Positions 1 through 11,192 of a DNA stretch of 64,000 bases are shown one piece after another. The stretch is from Bemisia tabaci (Eukaryota > Arthropoda > Insecta > Hemiptera > Aleyrodidae), in assembly GCF_918797505.1 (NCBI RefSeq), contig NC_092800.1:30680263-30744262 (forward strand). Direction: 5' to 3'. Both the position numbers and the translations under genes were made by a program. Under the pieces are notes generated by a model. It saw only the letters and a program-made list of their open reading frames with translations. It did not search any database and was not told the DNA's origin. Position 1 is the first letter of the stretch, and every line of letters starts with the position of its first letter.

Positions 1-756
1 TACTCGGTGTTGGTCCTTTGAAACACAGAAATTCCCAGATCGATCCTTTGCGGACTAAAAGTACCTGCAACTTCAAATAAATGCATACTGAGGTATGATT
101 CGGCCCGGTTTTCCATATAATTTTATAATCATAATAACAGACCGATGAATATATCTAAGTCCGTCATCGTGAAGGTCACCTGAGGAGCATCAATTTAAAG
201 AGTAAATTAGTATAACTTTATATCCAGATGGGCCCTCGCTGTCTGGCTGTGCTGTAACCCGAGCTGTCATAGGGAAATCCGTTCGTTAAAATCTCTCTCA
301 CTTAGAAGTTGGATTTTTTCTCTCCCCCTTCTTCTTGTTTTAGCATAAAGAACGTCAAACCTTCCCTGTTTAAAAAAAATGATAAAAAGTAAATTTGAAA
401 AAAGTACAGGTAATAAAATGAAGATAATTTTGATCAAATCTAGATGAAAAGTGCCCCCCCCCCCCAAAAAAAAAAAAATAAGAAAAAACTTGGGTCTCTT
501 CTTTAAACGAGTATGAGGTGGATAACTCCCATGAGCAAAATAGTTGACTCTTAGAGTAAAAAGCTCTCATTCAAGCACTCGTTGATATTTCCGGAAAAAG
601 AAAAAAAAGAAGAATGAAATGTTTACGATTCAATGGTCATCAAGTCAAAGCTCTTCTACTCCATAAAAGAAGATGTATTTTTAATTGAGATCGTCCCATG
701 ACGACGAACCAAGATTTGCTCATTCAATGCTACTCTCGTCTGATTATTGGTACATA
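1..756. other. AT-rich sequence without recognisable gene
   Basis: No gene or clear repeat was recognised. There is a C-run followed by an A-run near 455-478, and short A-rich stretches. Open frames here are short and of low complexity. Confidence 0.6.
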
Positions 757-1008
757 CTGCCGTCCTAAGGAAGAACGCCGTATGAACATTCGAGAGTTGC
801 CAAATTGCCCCGGACAAAACATCTATTTTTAAGGAAAATTATGCGTATTTTTCCTTGAAATTTTCAGACGTTTTAGATAAAATTGCGCACAAGATTGTCT
901 GAAAAAAATGAAGAAAAATATTAACGATTTCCCTAGTAAATTAGGTTTATATTGAAGGAAATATGGCAGCGTCTGAAAGCTCATACGGCGTTCTTCCTTA
1001 GCACGGCA
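757..1008. mobile_element. MITE family A, copy 1
   Basis: Inverted-repeat element with ends CTGCCGTCCTAAGG and CCTTAGCACGGCA, followed inward by AACGCCGTATGA-like words on both arms. The arms continue through TTGCCAAATT and GGAAATTTGGCA-type segments, so the element can fold nearly end to end. Related copies lie near 10.5, 20.6, 26.3, 32.4, 34.3, 61.5 and 62.3 kb. It has no coding capacity. The copy at 62.3 kb shows a TA target duplication, which fits a Tc1/mariner-type non-autonomous element. Confidence 0.85.
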
Positions 1009-2532
1009 TGCATAGCTCTTGTTTAATTTAAGTCAAAATATGAGGTTTTCACTAAAAAAAAAAGGAAAAATTAAATGGATAATTAAAAATAAAAATAAGG
1101 CTATCGCGTTTGTGATCGATTGGTCCCTCAGATAATAAAGATCGTCTATCACACCTTCATTATAGAAACTGACTTTAACATAAAAATAGGGGTGCTATAT
1201 CAGCGAGCAAAGCGCAGTCTAGAGAGGCGAGAAACTGAATGTATACCGACTTGATAATACCAGTAACGCCCTCTTACGGAGATGCAACGCAGTACCATTA
1301 ACGATCGCATGTGTCTACCACCTAACCTACCGGTAACGCTGGATTAATTCTTCGAAAGGCAGCGATCTGTCTGCACAATACTAGTGGCTCAGTGGCTCAC
1401 TCTAGTAGAAAGTTATGACATTCTATGTTTTGGATATAACGGAGATGAAGAAACGCCTTCAAATACTAAAAATACCACAAAACATACTTGACTGTGCTTA
1501 CTTCAAAGATTGGAAGGCACTCTTAGTGTCTGAAATATGACTCGTTACGCATTTCTCGTGTCTTATATTAATGCAATGATAAAAGATCAAAACAATATAT
1601 TGATTAAAAATTAATTACGGTGGGCCTTCAAGTGAACATAAGCAAATGTAAACTTTTAAATTTTGGCATAAATTCATCGCACAGTAAAGTAGAAAATTAA
1701 AACATCAACAATCAAATGAACCATATAAATAATGTCAAATAATTTTAAAAGTTGTTTAACATTTTTGCCAAAAACAACGATTTCAAAATGTACGAACAGG
1801 AAGAAAATGTACGGTGCATGATCTGTAATGTACAATGTTAGATGATTAATGATCATGAAAATGCTTAAATATAGTATCAAACATGTTTTGTTCCGGTCGG
1901 ATGCATAGGAATTGTCATCATTCCTTCTAAGAGCATAAAGAAAGAAAATAATAAAAAGCATTCAATTTAGCACTAATTAGAATATGTAAACCACTTAGGC
2001 ATGAAAAAAAGTTTGGTCACAATTGAAATCGATCAAATACATTGTAAACAGCACTGAGCTACACCTATTCTATTTAACCCTAAAATGATCCATCTAAAGG
2101 GACGATAATTACGAAAAATAATGGAAAATGGGTCGAATAGGTAAAAAATGAATTAAAGAAGATTTAAAAAAAAAAATATATGAAAGTTTAAGTGTAAGGT
2201 AAGGTTAGGTAGTGAAGGTTAAGTATAAGTTTATCGATAATTAAACTACTAATTGTTTTTTATACTATAAATATATAGTGTTTTAAATTAAACTAAATAA
2301 TAGTTAGGATATTAATGTTTTAAAACTCTCAGGTCATCTTAATACTTCACTACCTATCCAAGCAGATCTCATTGAAGAGAATAAAAATTTAAAAAAAAAA
2401 AAAAAAAACATAAAAAATAAAATTTCAAAAAAATTTAAAAAAAAATAATAATTAAATGACATAAGAATTTAAAAACTTGACCTAAACATTAATAACAAAA
2501 ATAAGTAGGAAAAAATATGAAAATAAAAAAAA
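1009..2532. other. AT-rich intergenic sequence
   Basis: No gene was recognised. The 1674-1961 minus-strand open frame is AT-driven and hydrophobic with no family resemblance. Long A-runs occur at 2390-2410. Confidence 0.6.
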
Positions 2533-2870
2533 TAGTTGGTAGTGGTTGGATTGGAACTCATACGCTCCGCGGAGCCTGCGCAACATCACACGCCCACAGT
2601 TTTCAAGCAATCAATTTTTATTTTTAAAAAAAAGAACTATATCTGAAACTGAAAAATATAACTGAATCAAAATGTTCATCAAAATAAAAAAATGATAAAA
2701 AAAAAAAAAAAAAATAAAAAAAAAAAAAAAAAGTTTGTAGTGGTTGGATTGGAACCCACACACCGCGGAGCCTGCACAATTTTCAAGCCATCAATTTTTC
2801 CTTTTTTTTAAAAAAAAAAGAAACCAAAATCGAGACTGAAAATACAATTGAACCAAAATTTTCATCAAAA
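2533..2870 (-). repeat. Two tandem copies of a Pol III-like repeat next to 7SL
   Basis: The segment beginning AGTTGGTAGTGGTTGGATT at 2533 recurs at 2732, and both copies run to a TTCATCAAAA motif (about 2688 and 2870). They are separated by an A-rich stretch (2690-2731). On the minus strand each copy contains GGTTCCAATCC or a close variant, a good match to a tRNA/SINE B box (GGTTCRANTCC), and each is followed by T-runs. The second copy directly abuts the 3' end of the 7SL gene. It may be a tRNA-derived SINE remnant or duplicated 7SL 3' flank; no A box was found. Confidence 0.55.
2867..2870 (-). terminator. Pol III T-run terminator of 7SL
   Basis: The minus strand reads ATTACC then TTTT immediately after the RNA body. 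A short T-run of this kind is the standard Pol III stop signal. Confidence 0.65.
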
Positions 2871-3167
2871 GGTAATTGTCTGATTGTGTTAGCTGGGCTG
2901 ACTGACAGACCCTACTCCCAAGCGCTATCCCACTACTGCTCACCACGGGGACTTTTGGCTGCTGGGTTTCCCCCCTGGCCCGGTTCGCCCCTCCTTAGCC
3001 AACCTGGTTACCCCGGACTCCTCCAGGGTTACCATATTGATGACAAGCTTAGTGCGGACGCTCGGTCGACGCAGGGAGCTGCCAACCAGGACTCCCAGCC
3101 TCAAACCATCCAGATTACCCGACCTCCAAAGTAGCTGGATTACAGGAGCACGCCACAACTCCCAGTC
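2867..3167 (-). ncRNA. 7SL RNA (signal recognition particle RNA)
   Basis: Read on the minus strand, this about 300-nt segment matches the animal 7SL RNA plan throughout. The 5' (Alu) domain has GTGGCGTGCTCCTGTAATCC followed by AGCTACTTTGGAGG, matching the UGUAAUCCCAGCUACU core that binds SRP9/14. The middle has CGTCCGCACTAAG and ATCAATATGGTAACC. The S domain has ACCAGGTTGGCTAAGGAGGG, then the helix 8 region CCAGGGGGGAAACCCAGCAG with its GGAA-type loop and the AGCAG strand that binds SRP54. AAAAGTCCCCGTGGTGAGC and AGTAGTGGGATAGCGC follow. Length agrees with the usual about 300 nt. The 5' end is placed at GACTGGGAG and the 3' end at the TTTT stretch; both may be off by a few bases. It forms the scaffold of the particle that targets nascent secretory proteins to the ER. 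Because the domains and flanking signals are intact, a functional gene is more likely than a pseudogene, but animal genomes do carry 7SL pseudogenes. Confidence 0.92.
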
Positions 3168-3190
3168 GAGGAGAGGCGAGAATCCACGCG

Positions 3191-3197
3191 TATATAA
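3191..3197 (-). promoter_or_regulatory. TATA-like box upstream of 7SL
   Basis: TATATAA on the plus strand (TTATATA on the minus strand) lies 24-30 bp upstream of the inferred 7SL start, inside a small GC-flanked inverted repeat (CCACGCG...AAGCGTGG). The spacing fits an external Pol III promoter TATA element. A proximal sequence element was not identified. Confidence 0.6.
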
Positions 3198-3240
3198 GCG
3201 TGGCGGTTAGGCCACTTGAAGCGGCATGCGCTCGAAATGC

Positions 3241-3965
3241 GATTCGAGAGCGATCGATCGATAGCTCGATACCTCGAAAGTCGATTCTTTTGCATTGCGC
3301 ATATGAGTATCGAGTGCGAGAAGCGGTTTAGATGCGTTTATGAGGGTAGCTAGTTGGACACTCCTTGTTTAGCATTCAAAAATCGATTAATATGATTCGA
3401 GAGCGATCGATCGATAGCTCGATACCTCGAAAGTCGATTCTTTGGCATTGCGCATATGAGTATCGGGAGCGAATCTTGGTTTAGATGCGTTTATGAGGGT
3501 AGCTAGTTGGACACTCCTTGTTTAGCATTCAAAAGTCGATTAATATGATTCGAGAGCGATCGATTTATAGCTCGATACCTCGAAAGTCGATTCTTTTGCA
3601 TTGCGCATATGAGTATCGAGAGCGAATCTTGGTTTAGATGCGTTTATGAGGGTAGCTAGTCGGACACTCCTTGTTTAGCATTCAAAAATCGATTACATAT
3701 GATTCGAGAGCGATCGATTTATAGCTCGATAGCTCGAAAGTCGATTCTTTTGCATTGCGCTTATGAGTATCGCGTGCGAGAAGCGGTTTAGATGCGTTTA
3801 TGAGGGTGTGTAGTTTAACAATCCTTGTTTAGCATTCAAAAATTGATTCGTTTGATCGATGGCTCGAATATCGATTCTTTTGCATTGCGCATATGAATAT
3901 CGAGTGCGTATAGTGGTTTAGATGCGTTTATGAGCGAGTCTAGTTGAGCACTTCATGTTCAGACC
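3241..3965. repeat. About 4.7 copies of a 153-bp satellite
   Basis: Units begin with GATTCGAGAGCGATCGAT at 3241, 3394, 3547 and 3701, giving periods of 153, 153 and 154 bp. A shortened, diverged unit begins at 3845. Each unit carries CGATAGCTCGATACCTCGAAAG, which is rich in overlapping TCGA palindromes, then TTGCATTGCGCATATGAGTATCG and GATGCGTTTATGAGGG. Units differ by point changes (for example ATCGATAG versus ATTTATAG), so this is a diverged satellite and not an assembly copy error. Confidence 0.93.
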
Positions 3966-4739
3966 CGCCCCGTCAACACCAGGCGGGTTTTATTGAAAGT
4001 CTCTTGTATGTACTGGCGGTCGTCGGGAATATCTTGTGATATTTACGAACTTTAAAGCTAATTTTAGCAGTTAATATTTTATTAAACCATTTAATTGCAG
4101 CTTGAACTTTTTTTTTGTTCTTTAGTCTCCTTTAAATAGCTTACCTAAATGTAATGCATCTTAATTTCGCCATTAAGAAAGTGCTTTAGTTTTAGATAAA
4201 TACTTATGAATTTTGAAGTATGAATATTAATACCCAATGACATACGTTCTAAAATTAGATCAAGCACATAACCACGTATATGGTTTTGATGACATATTTA
4301 TTTATTTTTTTTAAATAATCTCTGAATATTTTTCTTCGTTCTTCTGAACAATTTTCATGAAAACATTTTTACAAAATCATTTTAAACATATTTTTCAAAA
4401 GCTTAAATGATATAAAGAGGAAAAAATTACAAAATCAGTGGCATTAATACTAAACATTTTTTTTCAAACAATGTAATAGAAAGAAATGTTTAAAATATAC
4501 GTCGTTGCATCCAGCCTCTAACAGTGATCCAAAAATATTTGAAAGTTATTTTTATATTATTTTTAAGTTCAAGTAAAAAATCGTTTGCGTTCATAATATA
4601 TCTATTCAGTGGGCATCTCGTTAACATGTGTTGGAATAACGATTCGATAGATCGGTGAGCGATGGATCCACGCGTCGAAGTCGATTGCTTTTACGTCACC
4701 GCTTTCGCCGCGCGCATGCGCCAGGCGTCGCGACGCCGG
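3966..4739. other. No gene recognised
   Basis: AT-rich sequence, ending in a GC-rich patch (4650-4739) that contains GGCGTCGCGACGCC, a 14-bp palindrome of a type also seen near 39.36 kb. Confidence 0.5.
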
Positions 4740-4976
4740 CGCACAGTGGATCGAGTCAATTAGAGAGGTCGGACGTGAAATTTTTGATCAAAACTGCAAA
4801 TTTTGATGCTTATTTTGTCTTATTTGGAATTTTAAAGGGGTGTTTCTAGAAGAAAATTAAACGAGGAAGCCAATGAAACCACTTTAAAACCTTGAAGTAT
4901 TATATAAACGGAGTTATAAGCGTTTAAAGTTTCTCAATTTTGTCCGACCTCTCCCATTGACTCGATCCACTGTGCG
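4740..4976. mobile_element. MITE family N, copy 1
   Basis: Ends CGCACAGTGGATCGAGTCAA and TTGACTCGATCCACTGTGCG are exact inverted repeats, extended inward by GAGAGGTCGGAC and GTCCGACCTCTC. Related copies lie at 16170-16408 and, in opposite orientation, at 56904-57140. No coding potential. Confidence 0.88.
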
Positions 4977-7400
4977 GCGTAGCGTCTGATGGAATGTAAG
5001 CTATCACGTTATGCCATGCTTTGAACACTAATCGGTTCATCTTTAGTGCGGGGTACTCTACTTCCCTCTTATCCATCATTTTCCGTGTTTAAATAGTTCA
5101 GCATGTTTCACCCGCTCTTTTTCAAGTCCTTTGTTTGATGTTTTAGGTCTAAGTTTTGAGAGCCCCCTTATCTTACATCAGCACGGCACGTAAAATTATT
5201 TATAGGAAGAATGACAAAAGAGAAAAAAAATCGTTCAAGAAACAATTGTGTTGGAAAGTAATGAAATAGAATAAAAAAGAGGTACAAAGTTGTATTTTTA
5301 GAAAAAAAGATTGGCGGTAAAAATCCCAGACGCTTCCGTTCCCCCCCCCTCTTTTTCCTACGTGAAATTTTTGAGCTCTGATTATTTACCGCTTTGTTGC
5401 AAGTATATTGGTTCGTGCAACTTATGAACTCGTATAATTAACCAGTTTTATATTATTTTTATCCATGGTACGAAGCGAGCAAATAAAATGTTACCACGGT
5501 TGCTTGACTTCGATGCGAACACTTGTTAAGTTGTTTTGTGAATTCAATTTTCTTTATAATAGTAAAATTGTGTTCGATGCTTCGACCATAACGCAACTAG
5601 AGGCAACAAGCACCAACTGTGCTTTCTAATCATGTTTGATTTTTTTCTACTAATTTATTCATTTGTCTATTTAGTAATTACAGTGGTCAAAATTATTGAT
5701 AAATTTCAATAGACTTGATATTATTTTTTCTTACTAAGAAAGGATTGGTGACAAGCCAGCTGTTTTTCACCGCTGTCTTTTATTTTTGCAATGAATTTCA
5801 ATTATTAATTGAATTATTTGTATTTGTAACTTCACCTAAAACATGTATCAATTATGACGCTGATATACCTCGCTCAACTGCGTTAAACATTACCTAAACG
5901 GTTCACCGCATCATAAAATGTACGGTGTACTACGAATAGCTCCGATGTAAATTATCTCAAAAAACAGATGATTGAATGGTCACTACCATGTCTGATGGAA
6001 TGCAATCTGCCTTAAAAAATACTACACTTGAAACAAATATAATACTACACATTACCTAAAATCTGAGCTCATATTCGAATTCCTCATCAAAAACTACACA
6101 GGATTCATGTATCATATGTCACAATCGCTTAAAATAGAAGCGTCTAACGCGCATACGTTGATTCCATGATTTCAACGTGGGTGGTCTAGTTACCGCGAGA
6201 AGTGTGCCGCGAGAAGAAGAAGAAGGAAAGGGATTCCCGGAAGTCTCTGGCGCTACCCGGCGCTATCTCGGAATTCGAGGCAAAGGCGGCGTAGTCAAAA
6301 GCAAGCCCGCCGGGCCGGCGCGCGGGCCGCTGGCAGCCAGACTGCCTGGCGACGGAGGGGAGAGAGATAGGGATACCGAGCATTGTGCTTCCAGATCTCG
6401 CCACCAGGTGACGTGCGCAAGCAGTTTCGTCCCAACCACGATCTACACACCGTGGTAATAGTTATGATCTAGTTCTGTTTCATCGATCTGCTTGTCGAAA
6501 ATTCCTAAGGGTTTTTGAGGATTTTTGCCATCTTATCTCCCCAATGCTGTATTGATTTAATTCATAATCTAATAATCAAGAGCATCACGTAGGAGAATAA
6601 TCCTTCATGTAATATACCTCGAGCCCACACCCCTTAGTCGCCTGATAAGTATACTCGCATTGGCCACATCATACCCCTCGAGGGTCGTGGTCTGGGTTTA
6701 ATAAAGTATCAAAAGATAGTCGGAATCCTATAATAGACCGATATAAGAATACTAGGGGCCTGCCCTGACCGCTACGCGCCCAACCCCGGAGGCGCCTCGA
6801 GCCCTCAGGCCGCTTCGCGGTCCTATCGCATATGTATAGCAAAAATGTTCTTCCATTCTAATACACCATTTTGTGTTCGAGCTGCATCGATTTCAAAATT
6901 TTTGACTGAACACTCAGATTTGTAAATGATGAGGAATACCTGGATGTACATAATTTCACAGTCCACTTACTGGAGAAATTTCCATTTATTATGTTATTTT
7001 TAAATACTTAATTAAAAAGAAAAAAAAAAAAAAAAAAATCCGATTTCGACCGTTAATGAGTTAATAATATTTGGTCCGTCCGACGCGACGCAGCGCCTGC
7101 CCTCTCACTTTGTATCTGCTGTTTATCTGCTGTAAATATTAATAGAAATTCAGCAATCAAGTCAATTGACCAATGCCACAAATCGAAGCCGGAAGAATGC
7201 AGGAAAAATTGAGTTAAACCTTATACCTTGGACTTTGAACCTTGAACCCTGAGCGATGCACCGTTCCTCAACTCTTCGAATGAGGAGCCCTTCACGAGCT
7301 TTTCCATTGTTTCATTGTTTATTCAAGTTACTCAGGTAGAATCCCACACCTTAATGTTTCTAGCGGAAACGACATATCTCTCAAGCTATTAACATTGGAC
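4977..7400. other. No gene recognised; two GC-rich patches
   Basis: Mostly AT-rich. A GC-rich patch at 6176-6460 contains an open frame that resembles nothing known. A second structured patch at 6755-6832 includes the hairpin GGCCGCTTCGCGGTC. A GGGGCTGC/GCAGCCCC hairpin sits at the right end (7411-7429). Confidence 0.5.
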
Positions 7401-7410
7401 TTAAGTGATT

Positions 7411-7429
7411 GGGGCTGCTTCGCAGCCCC
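7411..7429. other. GC-rich perfect hairpin
   Basis: GGGGCTGCTTCGCAGCCCC is a hairpin with an 8-bp stem and a 3-nt TTC loop in AT-rich surroundings, about 480 bp beyond the Helitron fragment on its downstream side. Helitrons carry a GC-rich hairpin near the 3' end, but the CTRR terminal tetranucleotide expected after it is not evident, so the link is only a guess. Confidence 0.4.
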
Positions 7430-7794
7430 TTATTTTTCCTGTACACTTTTCACTTTCACATGTTTTTTTTTTTTTTTTTTATTTATTTTCATTTAATTTT
7501 CTGTTTTGTCTTTGAATCGGGTCTAATTATTTCTTTGAGAGAATAAATATAACAAATGTTTTCAAAAATTGTAATTTTATTTAGTAAACTTTAAACTAAA
7601 ATTTTGTTTTAATCTTCATACAAAATTATTTTTTAGGTTTTACATTTGTTTTCAAACTAATTTTAAAGAAGATCTTTTTTTATTTTTTAAATACTTTGCT
7701 TTTTTTTCGATTAAATTGTTGATTCTTCTTTTGCCATTTCTGTCCTGCTTTTCTTCCTATATTTCCTACAACTTTGCTCTTCTTCTTCTTCTTC

Positions 7795-7820
7795 TTCTTC
7801 GGAATGCAGCTGCATTCCGG
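7795..7820. other. Perfect GGAATGCAGCTGCATTCC palindrome
   Basis: A spacerless palindrome follows a CTT microsatellite (about 7780-7800). It may be a second hairpin associated with the Helitron fragment; no function can be assigned. Confidence 0.4.
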
Positions 7821-7907
7821 ATGCGTTAAGGGGTGGGAAGGAGGGAGGGACGGACTGAGAAACTGAAAAAAGTACGTTACGTAACGGTAAATATTAAATA
7901 AACTTAC

Positions 7908-8386
7908 CTATATATGGATCCTTGAACTTTAAAGCAATAAGGTCCATCACCCGGAATATCAATTCGATTTGCAGAGAAAGAGGCAAAAGCAACAGCACTA
8001 TTATAATTTCTGATATGCTTTATGAAATTTGGAGAATATAAAAATAATGATTTCAAATCGGTATTTGTCCGAATACTCGGTAAAGAAATTAAGCCATTTT
8101 GGCAGCAGTTATTAAAATGACCATTGGACATTTCACCCTGAAAATGGCGAGCATCACAATGATGACAAATTATATTCATTGAACCGACTGAAAATTTGGT
8201 AACAAAATTTTCATCAAAGTTCTGATCATCAATTTTATACTTCCGAAATGAAGAAATGAAACTTTGATTTTCTATACTAATAACAGAGTTAAGTTCTTGC
8301 TTCACTAAACGAACATGCGAAGAATTCTGGAAAACGCGACCACGTTTTGGAGGACGACCGCCTCGGTCATTGAAAATTTCACTCAT
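7908..8386 (-). pseudogene. Helitron replicase/helicase N-terminal fragment
   Basis: A 160-residue open frame begins at ATG 8386 and ends at a good splice donor (GTAAGT at 7907-7902). It matches the region just before and into the Helitron helicase-like N domain of eukaryotic rolling-circle transposons. A CxxC-containing segment (CHHCDARHF, followed by NCCQNG) precedes a LPSI-type segment, then FIKHIRNYNSAVAFASF (close to the usual F..NIR.YN.A.AF.S), and GDGPYCFKVQGSIY (close to GP..F.VQG.IYH). The Rep HUH motifs and the helicase should follow, but no continuation was found to the left in either frame. It is therefore a truncated copy, or the first exon of one whose rest has been lost. The basic N-terminus (GGRPPKRGR) could bind DNA or localise to the nucleus. 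Confidence 0.72.
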
Positions 8387-9417
8387 AACAACTGTTAAAT
8401 TTAAAATTAAAATTAGTAAAAATTATTATTATTTTAACAAAATCATAACTGAAAAGTTCAATTTTTAAATTAAAAAAAATAAATCAGAAGAAAAAGGATG
8501 AAATGAAAATGGAAATTAATAATAAACATATTTATACACATTGAAAAGAAACAGCGTGAAAAGTTCTGATCGGAAATGAGAAAAAAAACTTGGAGGTTAT
8601 TGACTTAATGAGGAAAAATTGGCAATAGGAAAAAGATGGAACCAATCATGAAAAACCGTAAAAAAAAAAAACGCGGGAAAAGAAAAATGTAAGTTGATGG
8701 CAGTTGAGTGTTGGAAGTAACCTCACTTAATGATGATTGTTGAATGAAAACAGCTGATAAAAAGACAGCAAACAGTAAAGTAAGATGCGTAGCAACAAAA
8801 CTTTTCCGAAAAACAAAAAACAAAAAACCCCCACTTCCCCTCATCCAATTTATGAGTTTTTAGGGATTTAAAAATCGGGGACGAACCCCAGAAAATAATT
8901 TATAGTTTTCCCGAAGCATTGAGAACAACACCTTTCAAATGAACCAACGCCCCTCGCAATTAGTACAGTGGTTGATTCACAATTTCATAAGCTTTAAAAG
9001 CTCTACAACATTAAAAGTTCGGGGTTTCATAATTTTTTGCACATCTACATCTACTGCAGATGACATACATGTAAAGATCATCCTTATCGGTCCGGCAGCT
9101 CGTCAGAAATAGTGCTTCCAAGATTTTGCTTGTAGCTGTATAATATAGATGTGCTACATATATGTGCATACCTGTCAACAACCATAAAATTCATGTAAAT
9201 CGGCAAAATTAGGCATGAAAATTTGCGTAGTTAGAGAGATCATGATAATGAGTAAAACTTATGCTCCATCATGAGAATATGAGTGTTTTGGACAAGGAGT
9301 GTGGAGGACGAAACTTAATAAATTCAACATTTCGGAGGGAATCTGGTCGAATTTTTGCGGATTCTGAAGACCATAAGCGCTCTACCCCTCCTTCTCTTTT
9401 CATCTCGCTTGTAAATG
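8387..9417. other. No gene recognised; possibly Helitron flank
   Basis: AT-rich, with low-complexity A-runs. The 8605-8844 minus-strand frame is hydrophobic, AT-driven and not convincing. This stretch could be the 5' part of the Helitron, but no terminal TC boundary could be fixed. Confidence 0.4.
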
Positions 9418-9547
9418 TTAGAGAACATTTTTGTACATTAAATGAAATTACAATGAAAGTCGTCTCAAGAAGTAAAGAGATGTTAGAGAACATTTTTGCA
9501 CATTAAATGAAATTGCAATGAAAGTCGCGTCTTAAGAAGTACTGAGA
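9418..9547. repeat. Two tandem copies of a 64-bp repeat
   Basis: GTTAGAGAACATTTTTG begins at about 9418 and again at about 9482, followed in both by ACATTAAATGAAATT and CAATGAAAGTCG. A simple tandem duplication with a few substitutions. Confidence 0.85.
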
Positions 9548-9885
9548 TTCTGAGAGAAAAGTCGTTTTGAGAGAAAGGTTAATCCTCAAGATGAATCAGT
9601 GAAACTAACAGAAGAAATTTGCGGTTTTATGAACAATGGTTGTTAATTGAAACTTTGGAAAAGCTGGGCAATTGCCTATTCGCGTGAGTGCAACCGCTGA
9701 GGTGTTAAGAACGAACATTATCTGAAGCAAATTATTGAAGGGAACGACGTTGCCATCTTGCCCTGAAAATAGTACTATTTCGATATTTGGAGAGAAGATG
9801 GGAAGGTACGTTTCGCCTCATTGATATTGCGAAAACTACACTTGAAGACAGAAAAAAATGATGAATCACATATGTAACTAAGCAC

Positions 9886-10019
9886 AATTGAACGTATTTC
9901 TATCAAATGGATTATGACATGTGCATTATGACGTGAGCCCTGTCAGCAGATACTCTTATGGGTCTCAGGATTCATGTCTTAATGCACATAGTTCCGTTTA
10001 ATAGAAATACGTCCAATTA
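9886..10019. mobile_element. MITE family I, copy 1
   Basis: Ends CAATTGAACGTATTTCTA and TAGAAATACGTCCAATT are inverted repeats. The interior carries GTGCATTATGACGTGAGCCCTG, found again in the copies at 10.87, 17.63 and (shortened) 51.86 kb. Confidence 0.82.
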
Positions 10020-10144
10020 TGCGGATCATAATTTTGGAATTTTCATTTTCTTTTCTACGAAAAATGTTTTTTAGGCACAATTATTTGGATCAAAATTTCG
10101 GAATTTGGATGTTCTTTTCTACATTCAACGTTATTCTGCCTCCT

Positions 10145-10260
10145 CTTTTGTTCCTATTATTTGTCCTCTTTTTCTCCTTTCTTCTCTATCCTCATGTTTT
10201 CTTTTTTCTCTCTCCTATCTTTTTTTTCTTTTTTTCTTTCCCCATTCTTCTTTACAGCTT
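10145..10260. repeat. Pyrimidine-rich low-complexity tract
   Basis: Dense CT/T tract. It generates long Phe/Ser/Leu open frames in two registers, which are composition artefacts. Confidence 0.8.
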
Positions 10261-10454
10261 CTGTCCTTTCTTCTATGATCATACCTTCATCCTCTCATTT
10301 AATATACTTTCTGTTCTCATTTTTGAACATTTTTGTGCTTGATTTGTTCCTTTTTTTTAAAACAGAATATTTTTCTAATAGAGAGAAAATTCAAGGAAGT
10401 TTTCAAGAGATTACTTGGACTAGTTCTCCAAAGAAAAAATTAAGTATGACAGGA

Positions 10455-10649
10455 CTGCCGTGCTTAGTAAAAACTCCGTAAGAGCAGTCTAATATCACCA
10501 AATTTCCTATCAGAAAATATTTATTTTTAAAGAAAGTTATGAATATTATCCTTTAAATTTAATTTTCAGATTTTTAGATCAAATTTCAGACGAAATCGAA
10601 AGATGGCCACACCTGAAAACTCATACGGCGTTTTTCCTTAGCACGGCAG
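10455..10649. mobile_element. MITE family A, copy 2
   Basis: Starts CTGCCGTGCTTAGTAAAAACTCCGTA and ends TCATACGGCG...CTTAGCACGGCAG. Shorter than copy 1 because one arm has lost sequence. Confidence 0.82.
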
Positions 10650-10868
10650 AGGAAGTCTACATCGTGCAAACGGAGATACGTGATTTCGCACTTTAGGCAT
10701 CGGAATATCGATCTGCAATCAGTCAGCGATTCTTTTGGAATTTGCGCCACCACCTGGACGAAGCGATTTCGTCCTCAAGATCAAGGCGGAGTTCCATTGA
10801 GACATGGGTTTGGACTTTCGTAACACGCGTTCGGATGTCTCGCGCTGAACTGGATCCGGCTCCAACAC

Positions 10869-10994
10869 TTGGACGTATTTCTGCCAAACGGAACAATGTG
10901 CATTCAGATATGAGCCCTGAGACCCATAGAATACATGTATAATAGGGCTTACGTCATATTGCACATATAGCTCCGTTTGGCAGAAATACGTCCA
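10869..10994. mobile_element. MITE family I, copy 2
   Basis: Ends TTGGACGTATTTCTGCCA and TGGCAGAAATACGTCCA. The arms pair over most of the length (CGGAACAATGTGCA with TGCACATATAGCTCCG). The Pro/Gly/Arg open frames crossing it are not genes. Confidence 0.87.
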
Positions 10995-11192
10995 CTGAAT
11001 ACAAGCGAGCGAATGCACACTTCCGAAACGCTCATCGGCTTCATGATTTCGGCAACTTCTTTAATCGATAGCTTGATGAAATAGATGACACGGAATTCGG
11101 ACTATCATTGCGCTCATATTCGTCGCTCCTCTAACGTGAGGGTGTGTCTCCATATTGATGGCTCAAGTGCGGAAATATGTATCTTCATTGCA

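Noticed and set aside
2886..3158. Open frames on both strands in the 7SL region
   Set aside because: They are the RNA gene read as protein.
3241..3965. CRISPR-like regular repeats
   Set aside because: Whole 153-bp units repeat with no unique spacers; the DNA is eukaryotic satellite.
10019..10481. Long Phe/Ser/Leu open frames
   Set aside because: Caused by a CT-rich low-complexity tract, open in two registers at once.
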